Below are positions 25,623 to 36,495 of a stretch of 64,000 nt of DNA, piece by piece (the stretch's first letter is position 1; each line of letters starts with the position of its first letter). The notes beneath the pieces are model-generated. The model was given only the letters and a program-made list of their open reading frames with translations. It did not search any database and was not told the origin of the DNA. Source of the stretch: a virus; the IMG/VR virus record IMGVR_UViG_3300043395_001986, positions 109,308 through 173,307 of that record. One strand, given 5' to 3'. The translations under genes were made by a program, and so were the position numbers.

Positions 25623-28098
25623 TCAATTATTAGAAGATATTTTATTGGAATTAAGTGTGGAAGTTGGTGTAGTTGATTTGACTAACGAAGAACACTTAAA
25701 TAAATTAAAAACTCATTTATATAGAAATGGGTTAATGGAATTTATCGAGCTTTTACCAGAAGGAGTACAACATATTGTTGATGAAGCAGATGATAATAAG
25801 ATAGATAAAGTTCTTAAAATGAAAGTAAGTGGTGCCTTTGGTAAACAGGTTACTGTCGCAACTGCATTAGGTTATGAAAAAGATGATGACTTTGCAAAAA
25901 GCAACCTAAAAAGGTCAGCAAATAGAGCAGCTAAAGCATTATTAAGAACTAATAAAATTAAAATGGATGATTTGGATTTCGTAGATGCTCCAGAAAGAGA
26001 AAGCGAACCAAATATTTTTAGTAAAGAAAAGCAACCATCTAAAACTAAAAAACAAGAACCAAAACCAGAAGAACCTAAAAAAACAAAACCTACTGATAAA
26101 CCACAACCATCTGCTCAAAATCAAAAAGCAGGAGATAGTAGTTCATTTAAAGCTGCGTTTGCTTCAACCACAAAACAAAAAGGTGATAAAATAGATTCAA
26201 CATTATCCGATAAAGCAAAAGAATCGGGTAAAGCATTAGATATATGTGCTGAAAAATCTGCAAAAGTAGCTGCATCACGTGGTGTTAAAGTTAAGAAAGG
26301 ATTTATTTATTTAGAAAATGAAAAGGGCTCTAACAAATATGTTGAGGTAAATGTTAATGATTTAAAGAAAGCATTGGCAACATTATTTGCAGGTGGTAAA
26401 TTAGATGCTGCACAAAGAAAATTATTAAATCAAACAACCAAATTTGTAACAAATCCTGAAAACGGAGATGTTAAAATGTATTTTACAAGAACAGCAATCG
26501 GAAGACATCCACAACAAGGATATGAAAGTATCCAATTGGCAGCGGATAATTTACCAATGGTTAATGCAGTTAAAGAATTTGCTTTAAAAAATGGATTAAA
26601 TGTAGGTAAATCATCAGAAGGAGCAATTGGTAAAAAAGTATTTACTCCTTTAAAAATGGTACAAGCAGTAAACCCATCACAGCCAGAATCTAAATTAGAT
26701 ATAGCAGAACAAAAAGATGGTAGTGTTAAGGTTGGTAATGTGATGATGAAAAAAATGAAAATTCCTGATGTTAAAAAATTGGCACAGGCATTGGTTGATA
26801 AAGGATTGGATAAAACAGAAGCAGCTAGACAAGCAAAATATACTGTCAATCAAATTAAAGCATATAATGGAAGATTAGATGATTTAGTAACTGCAAGAAA
26901 AGATGCTGAAAAAGAAGGTAAACCTTTAACTATGGTGAACTTTGGAGATGTAACCACAGCAGAAGGAAGAAGAAAAGTGGCTAGCTCTTTATTAGAAGGT
27001 GTTACTAAAAACTTTAAAAATGAATTAGATAAATACGCAAAAGAATTTGGTAAAGATGATTTAACAAAAACTCCTGAAAATAAAGCAATATTTAAAACAT
27101 TAGAAGAGCTAAAAACGTTTAATCAAAAATACGATTTACAAACAGATGAGGGAGCAAGAAGAGCGTATAAAAAGAAATTAGATGAATTGTTATTAAATAT
27201 GGCAAATTCACCTGACTTTAAAGATTCTGTTGCGGATTTTACAGAATTAAAAGCAGGTTTACAATTCTTATCAGAAGGCAAACAGGTATTATTCCCATCA
27301 TCTGAAAATTTCAAAACAGCAGATATTATTGTATTACCAGATGATATAGATGTAAAACCTAAAAAGGGTGAAACAATAGAACAAGCTATAGCTAAAAATT
27401 TACAATTCTACAATGTATCATTAACATATGTTGGTGGGTTGAGTGTTAAGTATAAAGGAGGTGGCGGTTCAGCAGGTATTCCTAAAATTATGATGACAGA
27501 ATACAAACACCCAAATACTAAAAAAGAAATGTTAGCTGTGCAAGATATATATGGTTTAGCATATCCTAAAAATAAAGATGAGCAACAAAACATATCCGAT
27601 GGAGCATTGAAACAGGCCGAAGGTAAACTTAAAAAGTTTGTTGATTATGCAGTTAAAGCTGGTATAATTACAGCAGAAGAAGCTAAAAAGGCAATGACAA
27701 TTGGTACTGCAATTGGTACTAACATGGGTGATAAATTAACCAAAGCAGGTGTAGCAGCGTGTGGTGGTGCAAAGGGAGTTAAGAACTTTAAAAGAGCATT
27801 ACAATTACATCACTCTATGATGCATCTAACGGCATTGATTAATAATAGAGATATGGATTATACCAGATTTTCAAACTTTAATGAAGAAATTTCTGTAAAT
27901 AAAGATTCAATCGCAACAGCAGTTAAAGATGATATAGCAGATGGTGTAAGTACACCTTGTTATATGAGTCCACATCACGATCCTGGATTCACAATATCAG
28001 CAAGTAAAAAGACGGGATGTAAAGCGGCAGCACCAACAAACCAAAATCCATCACACATTGTGTCAGAAGAACCTGATTTATTAAAAAGAAAAGTATAA
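25597..28098 (+). CDS. Large protein of unknown function
   Basis: The 833-residue, lysine-rich protein is arranged as a helical N-terminus (residues 1-120, including FGKQVTVATALGYEKDDDFA), a Lys/Pro/Glu-rich linker (~135-175), then a long mixed region. The end contains HHSMMHLTALINNRDMDYT and a His/Cys-bearing tail (CYMSPHHDPGFTI, KTGCKAA). No catalytic motif or membrane segment is clear. The start lies within the polymerase-like gene, so the two are likely translationally coupled. A role in DNA packaging, head contents or replication cannot be told apart. Confidence 0.6.
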   Translation: MNLTQENLNQLLEDILLELSVEVGVVDLTNEEHLNKLKTHLYRNGLMEFIELLPEGVQHIVDEADDNKIDKVLKMKVSGAFGKQVTVATALGYEKDDDFAKSNLKRSANRAAKALLRTNKIKMDDLDFVDAPERESEPNIFSKEKQPSKTKKQEPKPEEPKKTKPTDKPQPSAQNQKAGDSSSFKAAFASTTKQKGDKIDSTLSDKAKESGKALDICAEKSAKVAASRGVKVKKGFIYLENEKGSNKYVEVNVNDLKKALATLFAGGKLDAAQRKLLNQTTKFVTNPENGDVKMYFTRTAIGRHPQQGYESIQLAADNLPMVNAVKEFALKNGLNVGKSSEGAIGKKVFTPLKMVQAVNPSQPESKLDIAEQKDGSVKVGNVMMKKMKIPDVKKLAQALVDKGLDKTEAARQAKYTVNQIKAYNGRLDDLVTARKDAEKEGKPLTMVNFGDVTTAEGRRKVASSLLEGVTKNFKNELDKYAKEFGKDDLTKTPENKAIFKTLEELKTFNQKYDLQTDEGARRAYKKKLDELLLNMANSPDFKDSVADFTELKAGLQFLSEGKQVLFPSSENFKTADIIVLPDDIDVKPKKGETIEQAIAKNLQFYNVSLTYVGGLSVKYKGGGGSAGIPKIMMTEYKHPNTKKEMLAVQDIYGLAYPKNKDEQQNISDGALKQAEGKLKKFVDYAVKAGIITAEEAKKAMTIGTAIGTNMGDKLTKAGVAACGGAKGVKNFKRALQLHHSMMHLTALINNRDMDYTRFSNFNEEISVNKDSIATAVKDDIADGVSTPCYMSPHHDPGFTISASKKTGCKAAAPTNQNPSHIVSEEPDLLKRKV

Positions 28099-28496
28099 TG
28101 GAAATGAAAACGCAGTTACTATGTACATTTACAGATAAAGTTGGTTATAAAGAAGTAATAGAAACAATTAAAAATAATTTCCAAATTGCTTTTAATTATA
28201 TTTACGTTCTTCAAAATAAAGAACTACCAAACGAATTATACATAACTTACAATATAGTAAGTGAAGATATTACTAATAAAATAAATCTAAAAACTATTTT
28301 AGTTCATAGAAAAAAACATAGTAATACTTTATACACAATTAATGCTCTTAATCAATTAGTCGTTGAGTTAAATGGAGCATTAGACCCACACTTCCAAATT
28401 GATTGGGAAAAATATAAGAATTGTATATTAGTAACAAACACAGAAGGGGTTAAAAAAATTAGCACTAGAATTTTTGATATTATCGAAATAAAATAG
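28098..28496 (+). CDS. Small protein of unknown function
   Basis: The 132-residue product starts on the last base of the preceding stop codon (TAATG), so it is translationally coupled to the 833-residue gene. It is alpha/beta in character (KTQLLCTFTDKVGYKEVIET, FNYIYVLQNKELPNELYITY, ILVHRKKHSNTLYTINALN), without membrane segments or known motifs. I do not recognise a family. Confidence 0.6.
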   Translation: MEMKTQLLCTFTDKVGYKEVIETIKNNFQIAFNYIYVLQNKELPNELYITYNIVSEDITNKINLKTILVHRKKHSNTLYTINALNQLVVELNGALDPHFQIDWEKYKNCILVTNTEGVKKISTRIFDIIEIK

Positions 28497-28504
28497 TATA
28501 TTTG
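28473..28504 (+). promoter_or_regulatory. Bacteroidota-type promoter before the DUF1599-like gene
   Basis: TTTG (28473-28476), 20 bases, TATATTTG (28497-28504), with the ATG at 28525. The -33 part lies in the end of the upstream gene. Confidence 0.75.
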
Positions 28505-28524
28505 TAAAAATATATTACTAAACG

Positions 28525-28914
28525 ATGAATAACAAAGAACAAGTATCACTTAATCAAATTTTCCAAGAACTGGAAAATGAATCCGCTATTCAATATTGTG
28601 AGAGAGAATATCCCCAGATGATGGAGGAGTTTAAAAAAATTCAATCAGAAATGTATGAAACATTCTGTAAGAAACAAAGGAATTATGGCCCTGGAAATAT
28701 TTCAGTTGGAACACCACTTACAACAAAAGAAGATGTAAAACTTTCTCTAACAGGTCTTTGGTTTAGAATTAATGATAAGGTTCAAAGATTAAAGCAATTG
28801 ATAGTATTAGGTCAACCTGATGAAGTGGGTGAATCAATACAAGATACATATCAGGACCTATCCGTATATGGTATTATAGCACAATTAGTACAAAGAGGTA
28901 AATGGGCAAAATAA
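28525..28914 (+). CDS. DUF1599-like protein (nucleotide-modification-associated type)
   Basis: The 129-residue protein has the layout of the DUF1599 family: MYETFCKKQRNYGPGNISVG, LSLTGLWFRINDKVQRLKQL and IQDTYQDLSVYGIIAQLV. The K--NYG and D----D--YG pieces are typical, and all-alpha MazG-like folds use such acidic helices. The family is found in phages and has been linked to nucleotide modification, but no reaction is established for this protein. It has its own promoter and is followed after one base by a membrane protein gene. Confidence 0.65.
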   Translation: MNNKEQVSLNQIFQELENESAIQYCEREYPQMMEEFKKIQSEMYETFCKKQRNYGPGNISVGTPLTTKEDVKLSLTGLWFRINDKVQRLKQLIVLGQPDEVGESIQDTYQDLSVYGIIAQLVQRGKWAK

Positions 28915-28915
28915 A

Positions 28916-29260
28916 ATGAATTTAGTTAAAATATTACAATCATTCATCCTTTTTATGTTGGGTGGATTTGGACATTGGTATATAATGTATTGGCAATTCA
29001 AAATGTCAAATTGGATAAAAACACCATATCCTTATGTTATTGCAGTTATTTGTACTTGGTTATGGATAAAAGCAAGTGAATATGGTGTAGCCGGATTTAA
29101 TGGTAGTATGTGGAGTAATAGATTTTTATTCTTCGTGACGGGCGTATTTGTTGGAATGGTACTATATCCATATCATTACCATCAGCCGTTTACCCTTAAA
29201 GTATTAGTGCAAGTCCTTCTGGCATTGGCTATTATAGGGGTGTCAATTTTATGGAAATAA
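28916..29260 (+). CDS. Small multi-pass membrane protein
   Basis: The 114-residue product has about four hydrophobic segments: ILQSFILFMLGGFGHWYIMY, YVIAVICTWLWI, FLFFVTGVFVGMVL and VLVQVLLALAIIGVSI. It belongs in the host inner membrane. It starts one base after the DUF1599-like gene and lies upstream of the SSB unit. It is not holin-like in any diagnostic way and sits away from the endolysin gene. Function unknown. Confidence 0.65.
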   Translation: MNLVKILQSFILFMLGGFGHWYIMYWQFKMSNWIKTPYPYVIAVICTWLWIKASEYGVAGFNGSMWSNRFLFFVTGVFVGMVLYPYHYHQPFTLKVLVQVLLALAIIGVSILWK

Positions 29261-29261
29261 A

Positions 29262-29293
29262 TTTGGAAAATTCAAATATTAGTCGTATATTTG
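29262..29293 (+). promoter_or_regulatory. Bacteroidota-type promoter for the SSB-UvsX-helicase operon
   Basis: TTTG (29262-29265), 20 bases, TATATTTG (29286-29293). It is followed at 29307-29314 by a TATTTATA late-type box, so the SSB gene may be read from both promoter classes. The ATG is at 29371. Confidence 0.75.
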
Positions 29294-29306
29294 TATAGGT
29301 TTTTGA

Positions 29307-29314
29307 TATTTATA
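29307..29314 (+). promoter_or_regulatory. TATTTATA box upstream of the SSB gene
   Basis: This box matches the late-type sequence but is 56 bases from the ATG and close to a host-type promoter. It may give late SSB expression or may be chance. Confidence 0.3.
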
Positions 29315-29370
29315 GATGGTTATAGCTATAAACCATAAACCTTAATTTTAAACTTTAAAACTTAAACAGC

Positions 29371-30216
29371 ATGAACATCAATGCAATCAAGGCTCGTCTG
29401 AATGCCTTACAAAACAACACAAAAAAATCAGACTCTCTTTGGAAGCCAGCACCTGGCAAATACATAGTTCGAATTGTTCCTTACAAATTTAACAAAGACA
29501 ATCCATTTATTGAACTATTTTTTCACTACAACATTAACAACAAAACTTATTTGAGTCCTATCTCTTTTGGTAGACCTGACCCAATCGTAGAGTTTGCAGA
29601 AAAACTTAAGAAATTAGGCGATACTGAAAACTGGAAAGCGGGTAAAAAGATGGAGCCAAAATTAAGAACTTTCTGTCCAATTTTAGTAAGAGGGCAAGAA
29701 AATGAAGGAGTTAAGTTTTGGGGATTTGGTAAGACCGTTTATGAGGAAATTTTAGCAATCATTGCTGACCCTGATTATGGTGATATTACTGACCCAATTA
29801 GTGGTAGAGATATTGTAGTAGAAGTATTAGATGGTGCGGAAATTGGTAAGAGCTACAACGAAACTCGTATCAGAGTAAAGCCAAATCAAACTAAACTTTC
29901 TGAAAATCAAGAAGTGGTATCTAAAGCATTAGATAATCAAAAAGAGATTACAGAAATTTATTCGGAATTAACTTACGCTGAATTAAAAGGTATTTTAGAA
30001 AATTGGTTAGACCCATCAAAAGCAGCAACTGACGAAGAAGCAGTAGAAGAAGAAATTGCAGCACAACCTGCTATTTCAAAACCTACAACAGCAGTAGCAG
30101 AAACCTTACAACCTACACCAAAAAAGGTAGATGAAATTAATGACCTACCTTGGGAAAAGGAAGAAGCTAAATCTACAAAAGATGATGTAGCAGCAGCGTT
30201 TGATGATTTATTTTAA
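29371..30216 (+). CDS. Single-stranded DNA-binding protein (T4 gp32-like)
   Basis: The 281-residue protein has the N-terminal LWKPAPGKYIVRIVPYKFN segment typical of gp32-type proteins, an OB-fold-like middle (VKFWGFGKTVYEEILAIIAD, DIVVEVLDGAEIG) and a flexible acidic C-terminus ending DDVAAAFDDLF. That tail normally recruits replication partners. The zinc-binding His/Cys cluster of T4 gp32 is not visible; the only cysteine is in TFCPIL. It leads an operon with UvsX, a 5' nuclease and the helicase, as expected for a replication-recombination unit. Confidence 0.88.
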   Translation: MNINAIKARLNALQNNTKKSDSLWKPAPGKYIVRIVPYKFNKDNPFIELFFHYNINNKTYLSPISFGRPDPIVEFAEKLKKLGDTENWKAGKKMEPKLRTFCPILVRGQENEGVKFWGFGKTVYEEILAIIADPDYGDITDPISGRDIVVEVLDGAEIGKSYNETRIRVKPNQTKLSENQEVVSKALDNQKEITEIYSELTYAELKGILENWLDPSKAATDEEAVEEEIAAQPAISKPTTAVAETLQPTPKKVDEINDLPWEKEEAKSTKDDVAAAFDDLF

Positions 30217-30233
30217 TAACAAAAATTTTCTAA

Positions 30234-31361
30234 ATGGCAAAAATAAGTAAACAGGAAGACTTAGCAAGTGTACTTGCAGATTCCTTAAATAAAAAATGGA
30301 AAGACCAAAAGGTAGCATTCTTTTTAGATGATGACTCCGATGGAGCACCAACGAATGTAAACGGATGGATTTCTACCGGTACTGCAATGCTAGACGTTGC
30401 AATATCAAACAGACCTTATGGTGGTTTGCCAGTTGGAAGAATTACTGAAATTACCGGTTTAGAGCAGAGTGGAAAATCTCTGCTCTCTGCCCATCTTTTA
30501 GCTGAAACACAAAAGCAAGGTGGGGTTGCAGTATTAATTGATACTGAAACTGCGGTAAGTAGAGAGTTCTTCGATGCAATTGGAGTAGATGTATCTAAAT
30601 TACTTTATGTAAGTGTAGACACAGTCGAAGATATATTTGAAACTATTGATACAATCATTGAAAAAGTTAGAACTTCTGATAAAGATAAAATAGTTACAAT
30701 CGTAGTCGATTCAGTAGCAGCAGCATCTACAAAGAAAGAGATGGAAGCTGATTATGAAAAAGACGGTTACGCAACTGATAAAGCTATTATCATTTCAAAA
30801 GCAATGAGAAAGATTACCAATGTAATCGGTAGACAGAAAATTGCAGTTATCTTCACAAACCAATTAAGACAAAAGTTAGGAGTAATGTTCGGTGACCCTT
30901 GGACTACATCGGGCGGTAAAGCATTAGCATTCCACGCTTCAGTTCGTATTCGTTTAAAGAATATGGGACAGATAAAAGCGGGCGATAAAATTATCGGCAT
31001 CAAAGTAAGAGCACAGGTAATTAAAAATCGTTTAGGACCACCATTGCGTTCTGCTGATTTCGATATCTACTTTGATAGTGGTATTGATAATTATGGCGGA
31101 TGGCTAAAGGTAATGAAAGATAGTAAGTTAGTAAAACAAGCTGGTGCATGGTATGAATATATTGATACCGATAGCGGTGAAATTATCAAATTCCAATCTA
31201 AAGATTTCATTTCTTTACTGATGGATAAAGAGGAAATTAAAGAACAAATTTATAAAAAAATCTGCGAATCAACTATCTTACAATATAAGAAAGGAGGAAT
31301 CGACCCAGATGCAGTAGAATACGCAAATGGAGATGATTTCGCAGGAGGTTTAGAAGATTAG
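30234..31361 (+). CDS. uvsX: UvsX/RecA-like recombinase
   Basis: In this 375-residue protein the Walker A motif is GLEQSGKS (75-82), Walker B is VTIVVDS (154-160), and the DNA-binding loop region TNQLRQKLGVMFGDPWTTSG follows. These are the RecA-family signatures, and phage context points to the UvsX branch that drives recombination-dependent replication. It follows the SSB gene by 17 bases and precedes the 5' nuclease gene by one base. A perfect hairpin (30462-30469 with 30478-30485) overlaps the Walker A codons. Confidence 0.92.
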   Translation: MAKISKQEDLASVLADSLNKKWKDQKVAFFLDDDSDGAPTNVNGWISTGTAMLDVAISNRPYGGLPVGRITEITGLEQSGKSLLSAHLLAETQKQGGVAVLIDTETAVSREFFDAIGVDVSKLLYVSVDTVEDIFETIDTIIEKVRTSDKDKIVTIVVDSVAAASTKKEMEADYEKDGYATDKAIIISKAMRKITNVIGRQKIAVIFTNQLRQKLGVMFGDPWTTSGGKALAFHASVRIRLKNMGQIKAGDKIIGIKVRAQVIKNRLGPPLRSADFDIYFDSGIDNYGGWLKVMKDSKLVKQAGAWYEYIDTDSGEIIKFQSKDFISLLMDKEEIKEQIYKKICESTILQYKKGGIDPDAVEYANGDDFAGGLED

Positions 31362-31362
31362 T

Positions 31363-32409
31363 ATGAAAGATTTATACAAAAAGTTACTCAACGAAGTTAC
31401 AGAAGAACATCAATATCAAGGCACATTAGGGAAAAACTCTAATGTGCTTTTAGTTGATGGACTAAATACATTCATTCGTAGTTGGACAGCAAACCCATCT
31501 CTAAATGATAATGGAGAACATATTGGCGGAATTGTTGGTTCTTTAAAAGGAATAGCATATGCAATACGACAATATAATTGTACCCGTTGTATTGTTATAT
31601 TTGATGGTAAAGGTGGGTCACAACGAAGAAAAGAATTATTTGGTGATTATAAAGCCGATAGAGGCAACAACCGATTCAGAGTCAATAGGGCATACGAAGA
31701 TATGATGTCTCAAGAAGATGAACAACAATCTATGAAAAGACAATTGGTTTCATTGGTTTCTATTTTAGAACATATGCCAGTACAGGTTATGTTATATGAT
31801 AGAATTGAAGCAGATGATGTAATAGGATATATCGCATCTCAACTCCTTAAAGAAGGAGAAGGTTGTACCATAATGAGTTCGGATAAAGATTTTTTACAAT
31901 TAGTTACTGATAATGTAAAAGTATATTCACCAACTAAAAAGAAACTCTATACAATAGATTCGGTATTAGATGAGTATGGAGTACACCCGCATAACTTTAT
32001 TAATTTTAGAATGTTAGATGGGGATAAATCAGATGGAATAGATGGAATAAAAGGATGTGGTATAAAAACCATCATTAAAAAGATTCCAATGGTGACAGAA
32101 TCAACTCAATATTCAGTTGATGATATTATATCATTTGCAGAACAAAACAAAGCAAATGGAAAGATATACACCGACATATTTGAGCAAAGAGATATAGTTG
32201 AGAGAAATTATAAATTAATGCAATTATCTGACCCGGATATAAGCGGACAAGTTAAACTAAAAATTAATGATAAATTTTTGGAAAACTTAAAAAAATTCGA
32301 TAAATTAGACCTAATAAAAGCAATGATGCATTATAAAGTTATTAACTCATTTGGTGATGTTAATAAATGGTTAATGGATTCATTTTACACAATTAACAAA
32401 TTAAATTAA
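31363..32409 (+). CDS. rnh: RNase H/5'-3' exonuclease (FEN-type, T4 Rnh-like)
   Basis: The 348-residue protein carries acidic motifs of the 5' nuclease family: LLVDGLNTFIRS, VIFDGKGGSQRRKELFGDYK, RIEADDVIGYIA, TIMSSDKDFLQLV and GDKSDGIDGIKGCG, the last being the helix-hairpin-helix-like region. In T4 the enzyme removes RNA primers from lagging strands. It stands between UvsX and the helicase, in the same operon. A terminator-like hairpin (31421-31447 followed by TTTT) lies near its 5' end. Confidence 0.9.
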   Translation: MKDLYKKLLNEVTEEHQYQGTLGKNSNVLLVDGLNTFIRSWTANPSLNDNGEHIGGIVGSLKGIAYAIRQYNCTRCIVIFDGKGGSQRRKELFGDYKADRGNNRFRVNRAYEDMMSQEDEQQSMKRQLVSLVSILEHMPVQVMLYDRIEADDVIGYIASQLLKEGEGCTIMSSDKDFLQLVTDNVKVYSPTKKKLYTIDSVLDEYGVHPHNFINFRMLDGDKSDGIDGIKGCGIKTIIKKIPMVTESTQYSVDDIISFAEQNKANGKIYTDIFEQRDIVERNYKLMQLSDPDISGQVKLKINDKFLENLKKFDKLDLIKAMMHYKVINSFGDVNKWLMDSFYTINKLN

Positions 32410-32425
32410 AACATGGAGGTAAACT

Positions 32426-32680
32426 ATGAAGTGTCTTAAAAGTACAAAAACAGGAGCAATTATCAGAGTAACTGATAAAGAAGCACACAACTCAACAAGT
32501 GAATGGAAGTATATTCCAAAATCAGAATGGAAAGCTTTAAGAAAACCTGTATCTGAAAAACAATCAGAAGAAGCAGAAAAGAAAGCAGAAACTATTTCTG
32601 AAAAAGCATTAAAACGCCAAAAGTTAAAAGACAAACAAAGACCAGCAGAAGATTTAGATAACAGATTAATGGAAAAATAA
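32426..32680 (+). CDS. Small charged protein in the replication operon
   Basis: The 84-residue product begins MKCLKSTKTGAIIRVTDKEA, then a compact region with WKYIPKSEWKALRK, and ends in a Lys/Glu-rich helix. A strong SD (GGAGG) precedes the ATG. The last base of its stop codon is the first base of the helicase start, giving translational coupling. Small proteins of this kind in phage replication operons are uncharacterised. A helicase-loading role (T4 gp59-like) is conceivable from position but not supported by sequence. Confidence 0.65.
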   Translation: MKCLKSTKTGAIIRVTDKEAHNSTSEWKYIPKSEWKALRKPVSEKQSEEAEKKAETISEKALKRQKLKDKQRPAEDLDNRLMEK

Positions 32681-34038
32681 TGGAAGCAGTAGACACACTA
32701 CAAAAATATGGTTCATCATATCAATCTAAAGTAGTAGCTGCATTTCTTACTGATTCTAAATTTTTAGAACAAGTTTACGATATAACTAATAAAGATTTTT
32801 TTGAAAGTGAAGCAAATAAATGGATTGTAAATGAGATAATAAAATATTATCCACAATTTAGAACTGCTCCATCTATTGATGTTTTTAAAATTAAAATCAA
32901 AGAAATTGAAAACGAAGCTGTACAAAAAATAATTGTTGAACAATTAAAGTATGTTTATACTTTACTTGGTTCAACTGATTTACCTTATGTTAAGCAAGAG
33001 TATTTAAAATTTTCTAAACATCAAAAATTAAAAGAAGCAATTTTTAAATCAGTTGATTTAATTAAAGCAGAAAAATTAGATGAAGTTGGTAGTATTATCA
33101 ATGATGCATTAAAAGCAGGTTTAGAGAGCAATTTCGGTTTAGATTATTTGGAAGATATTGACTTGATAATGGAAGAAACAAAAAGAAATTCAGTACCAAC
33201 TGGATGGAAAGTTGTTAACGATTTGATGGATGGTGGATTAGGACCCGGTGAATTGGGAGTTGTATTAGCACCATCGGGTATTGGTAAGACTTGGTTTTTA
33301 TCTAAATTGGCATGTGATGCATTGAAAGCAGGTAAAAATGTTTTGCATTATACATTGGAGTTATCCGAAACATATGTTGGACATAGATATTCAACCATCT
33401 TAACCGGTATTCCATCTGATAAACTTAAAGAAAGAAAAGATGAAATCAAACAAAAGGTTTCACACATTAGCGGTAAAGTTATTATTAAATACTATCCACC
33501 ACAGGCAGCGAGTACCAAAACATTACATGCCCACATTGATAAATTAGCGGGTGTAGGATTTAAACCCGATATTATTATAATTGATTATGCAGACCTTTTA
33601 AAATCTTCTCACAAAGGTAGAGATAATTTATATGCAGAATTGGGTGGGATATACGAAGAACTACGAGGATTGGGTGGTGAATTAGGAATACCAATTTGGA
33701 CAGCATCTCAAACTAATAGAGCTGCAATTGAACATGAAGTTATTCAAGCGGATAGTGTGGGTGATTCATATAAGAAAGTTCAAACTGCGGATTTTATTAT
33801 GAGTGTGAGTAGAAAGACAAAAGATAAATTAGCAAATACAGCAAGAATCCATATAGTTAAAAACCGATTTGGACCAGATGGATTAACGTTCCCGGCTAAA
33901 TTAGATACTATGGTTGGGCAAATTGATATATTTGACCAATCATCTTCGGAAGGAATGAGTGCAACAAAAGAATCAAACAACGGACAAATATTAGAAAGAA
34001 AATTATTACATAAAAAATATGTAGAAAATATGGGTTAA
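32680..34038 (+). CDS. Replicative DNA helicase (T4 gp41/DnaB-like)
   Basis: The 452-residue protein has Walker A APSGIGKT (197-204) and Walker B DIIIIDYADLL (~303), followed by the Gln/Arg-rich ATASQTNR-like segment (IWTASQTNRAAIE). The C-terminal RIHIVKNRFGPDGLTF is typical of DnaB-fold helicases. The N-terminal ~150 residues resemble the gp41 N-domain that contacts primase. It should unwind the fork as a hexamer. No primase gene (gp61) is seen in the window. It closes the operon that starts with SSB. Confidence 0.92.
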   Translation: MEAVDTLQKYGSSYQSKVVAAFLTDSKFLEQVYDITNKDFFESEANKWIVNEIIKYYPQFRTAPSIDVFKIKIKEIENEAVQKIIVEQLKYVYTLLGSTDLPYVKQEYLKFSKHQKLKEAIFKSVDLIKAEKLDEVGSIINDALKAGLESNFGLDYLEDIDLIMEETKRNSVPTGWKVVNDLMDGGLGPGELGVVLAPSGIGKTWFLSKLACDALKAGKNVLHYTLELSETYVGHRYSTILTGIPSDKLKERKDEIKQKVSHISGKVIIKYYPPQAASTKTLHAHIDKLAGVGFKPDIIIIDYADLLKSSHKGRDNLYAELGGIYEELRGLGGELGIPIWTASQTNRAAIEHEVIQADSVGDSYKKVQTADFIMSVSRKTKDKLANTARIHIVKNRFGPDGLTFPAKLDTMVGQIDIFDQSSSEGMSATKESNNGQILERKLLHKKYVENMG

Positions 34039-34192
34039 TAAGTATAATATATACTTAAAAAAAAGTTATAAAAAACACACTTTTTTTAAGTAAAATTGGG
34101 TTGTATATATTATACATCCCATATTTATTAATACATTTTCCACTTTTTTGGAAAAAAATTTTTTACATTAACTGACAAAATTACATTTTAGA
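34039..34192 (+). other. Intergenic region before RNR with two hairpins and a late-box-like site
   Basis: AAGTATA (34040-34046) pairs with TATACTT (34050-34056). GGGTTGTATA (34098-34107) pairs with TATACATCCC (34111-34120) with one mismatch. TATTTATT, one base off the late box, is at 34122-34129. No TAnnTTTG promoter is evident. The region is too short for a cobalamin riboswitch and lacks one by eye. Confidence 0.5.
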
Positions 34193-36459
<2,267 letters not shown>

Positions 36460-36460
36460 T

Positions 36461-36491
36461 TTTGTAATAAAGGTTATTATTAGTAAATTTG
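36461..36491 (+). promoter_or_regulatory. Bacteroidota-type promoter for the asparagine synthase gene
   Basis: TTTG (36461-36464), 19 bases, TAAATTTG (36484-36491). The ATG at 36496 is five bases after the final G, the same geometry as at 24252, implying a leaderless or nearly leaderless transcript. Confidence 0.8.
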
Positions 36492-36495
36492 TTAT

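Noticed and set aside
34039-34192. Possible cobalamin riboswitch before the B12-dependent RNR
   Set aside because: The gap is only 154 bases, is AT-rich, and shows two simple hairpins but no B12-box-like sequence.
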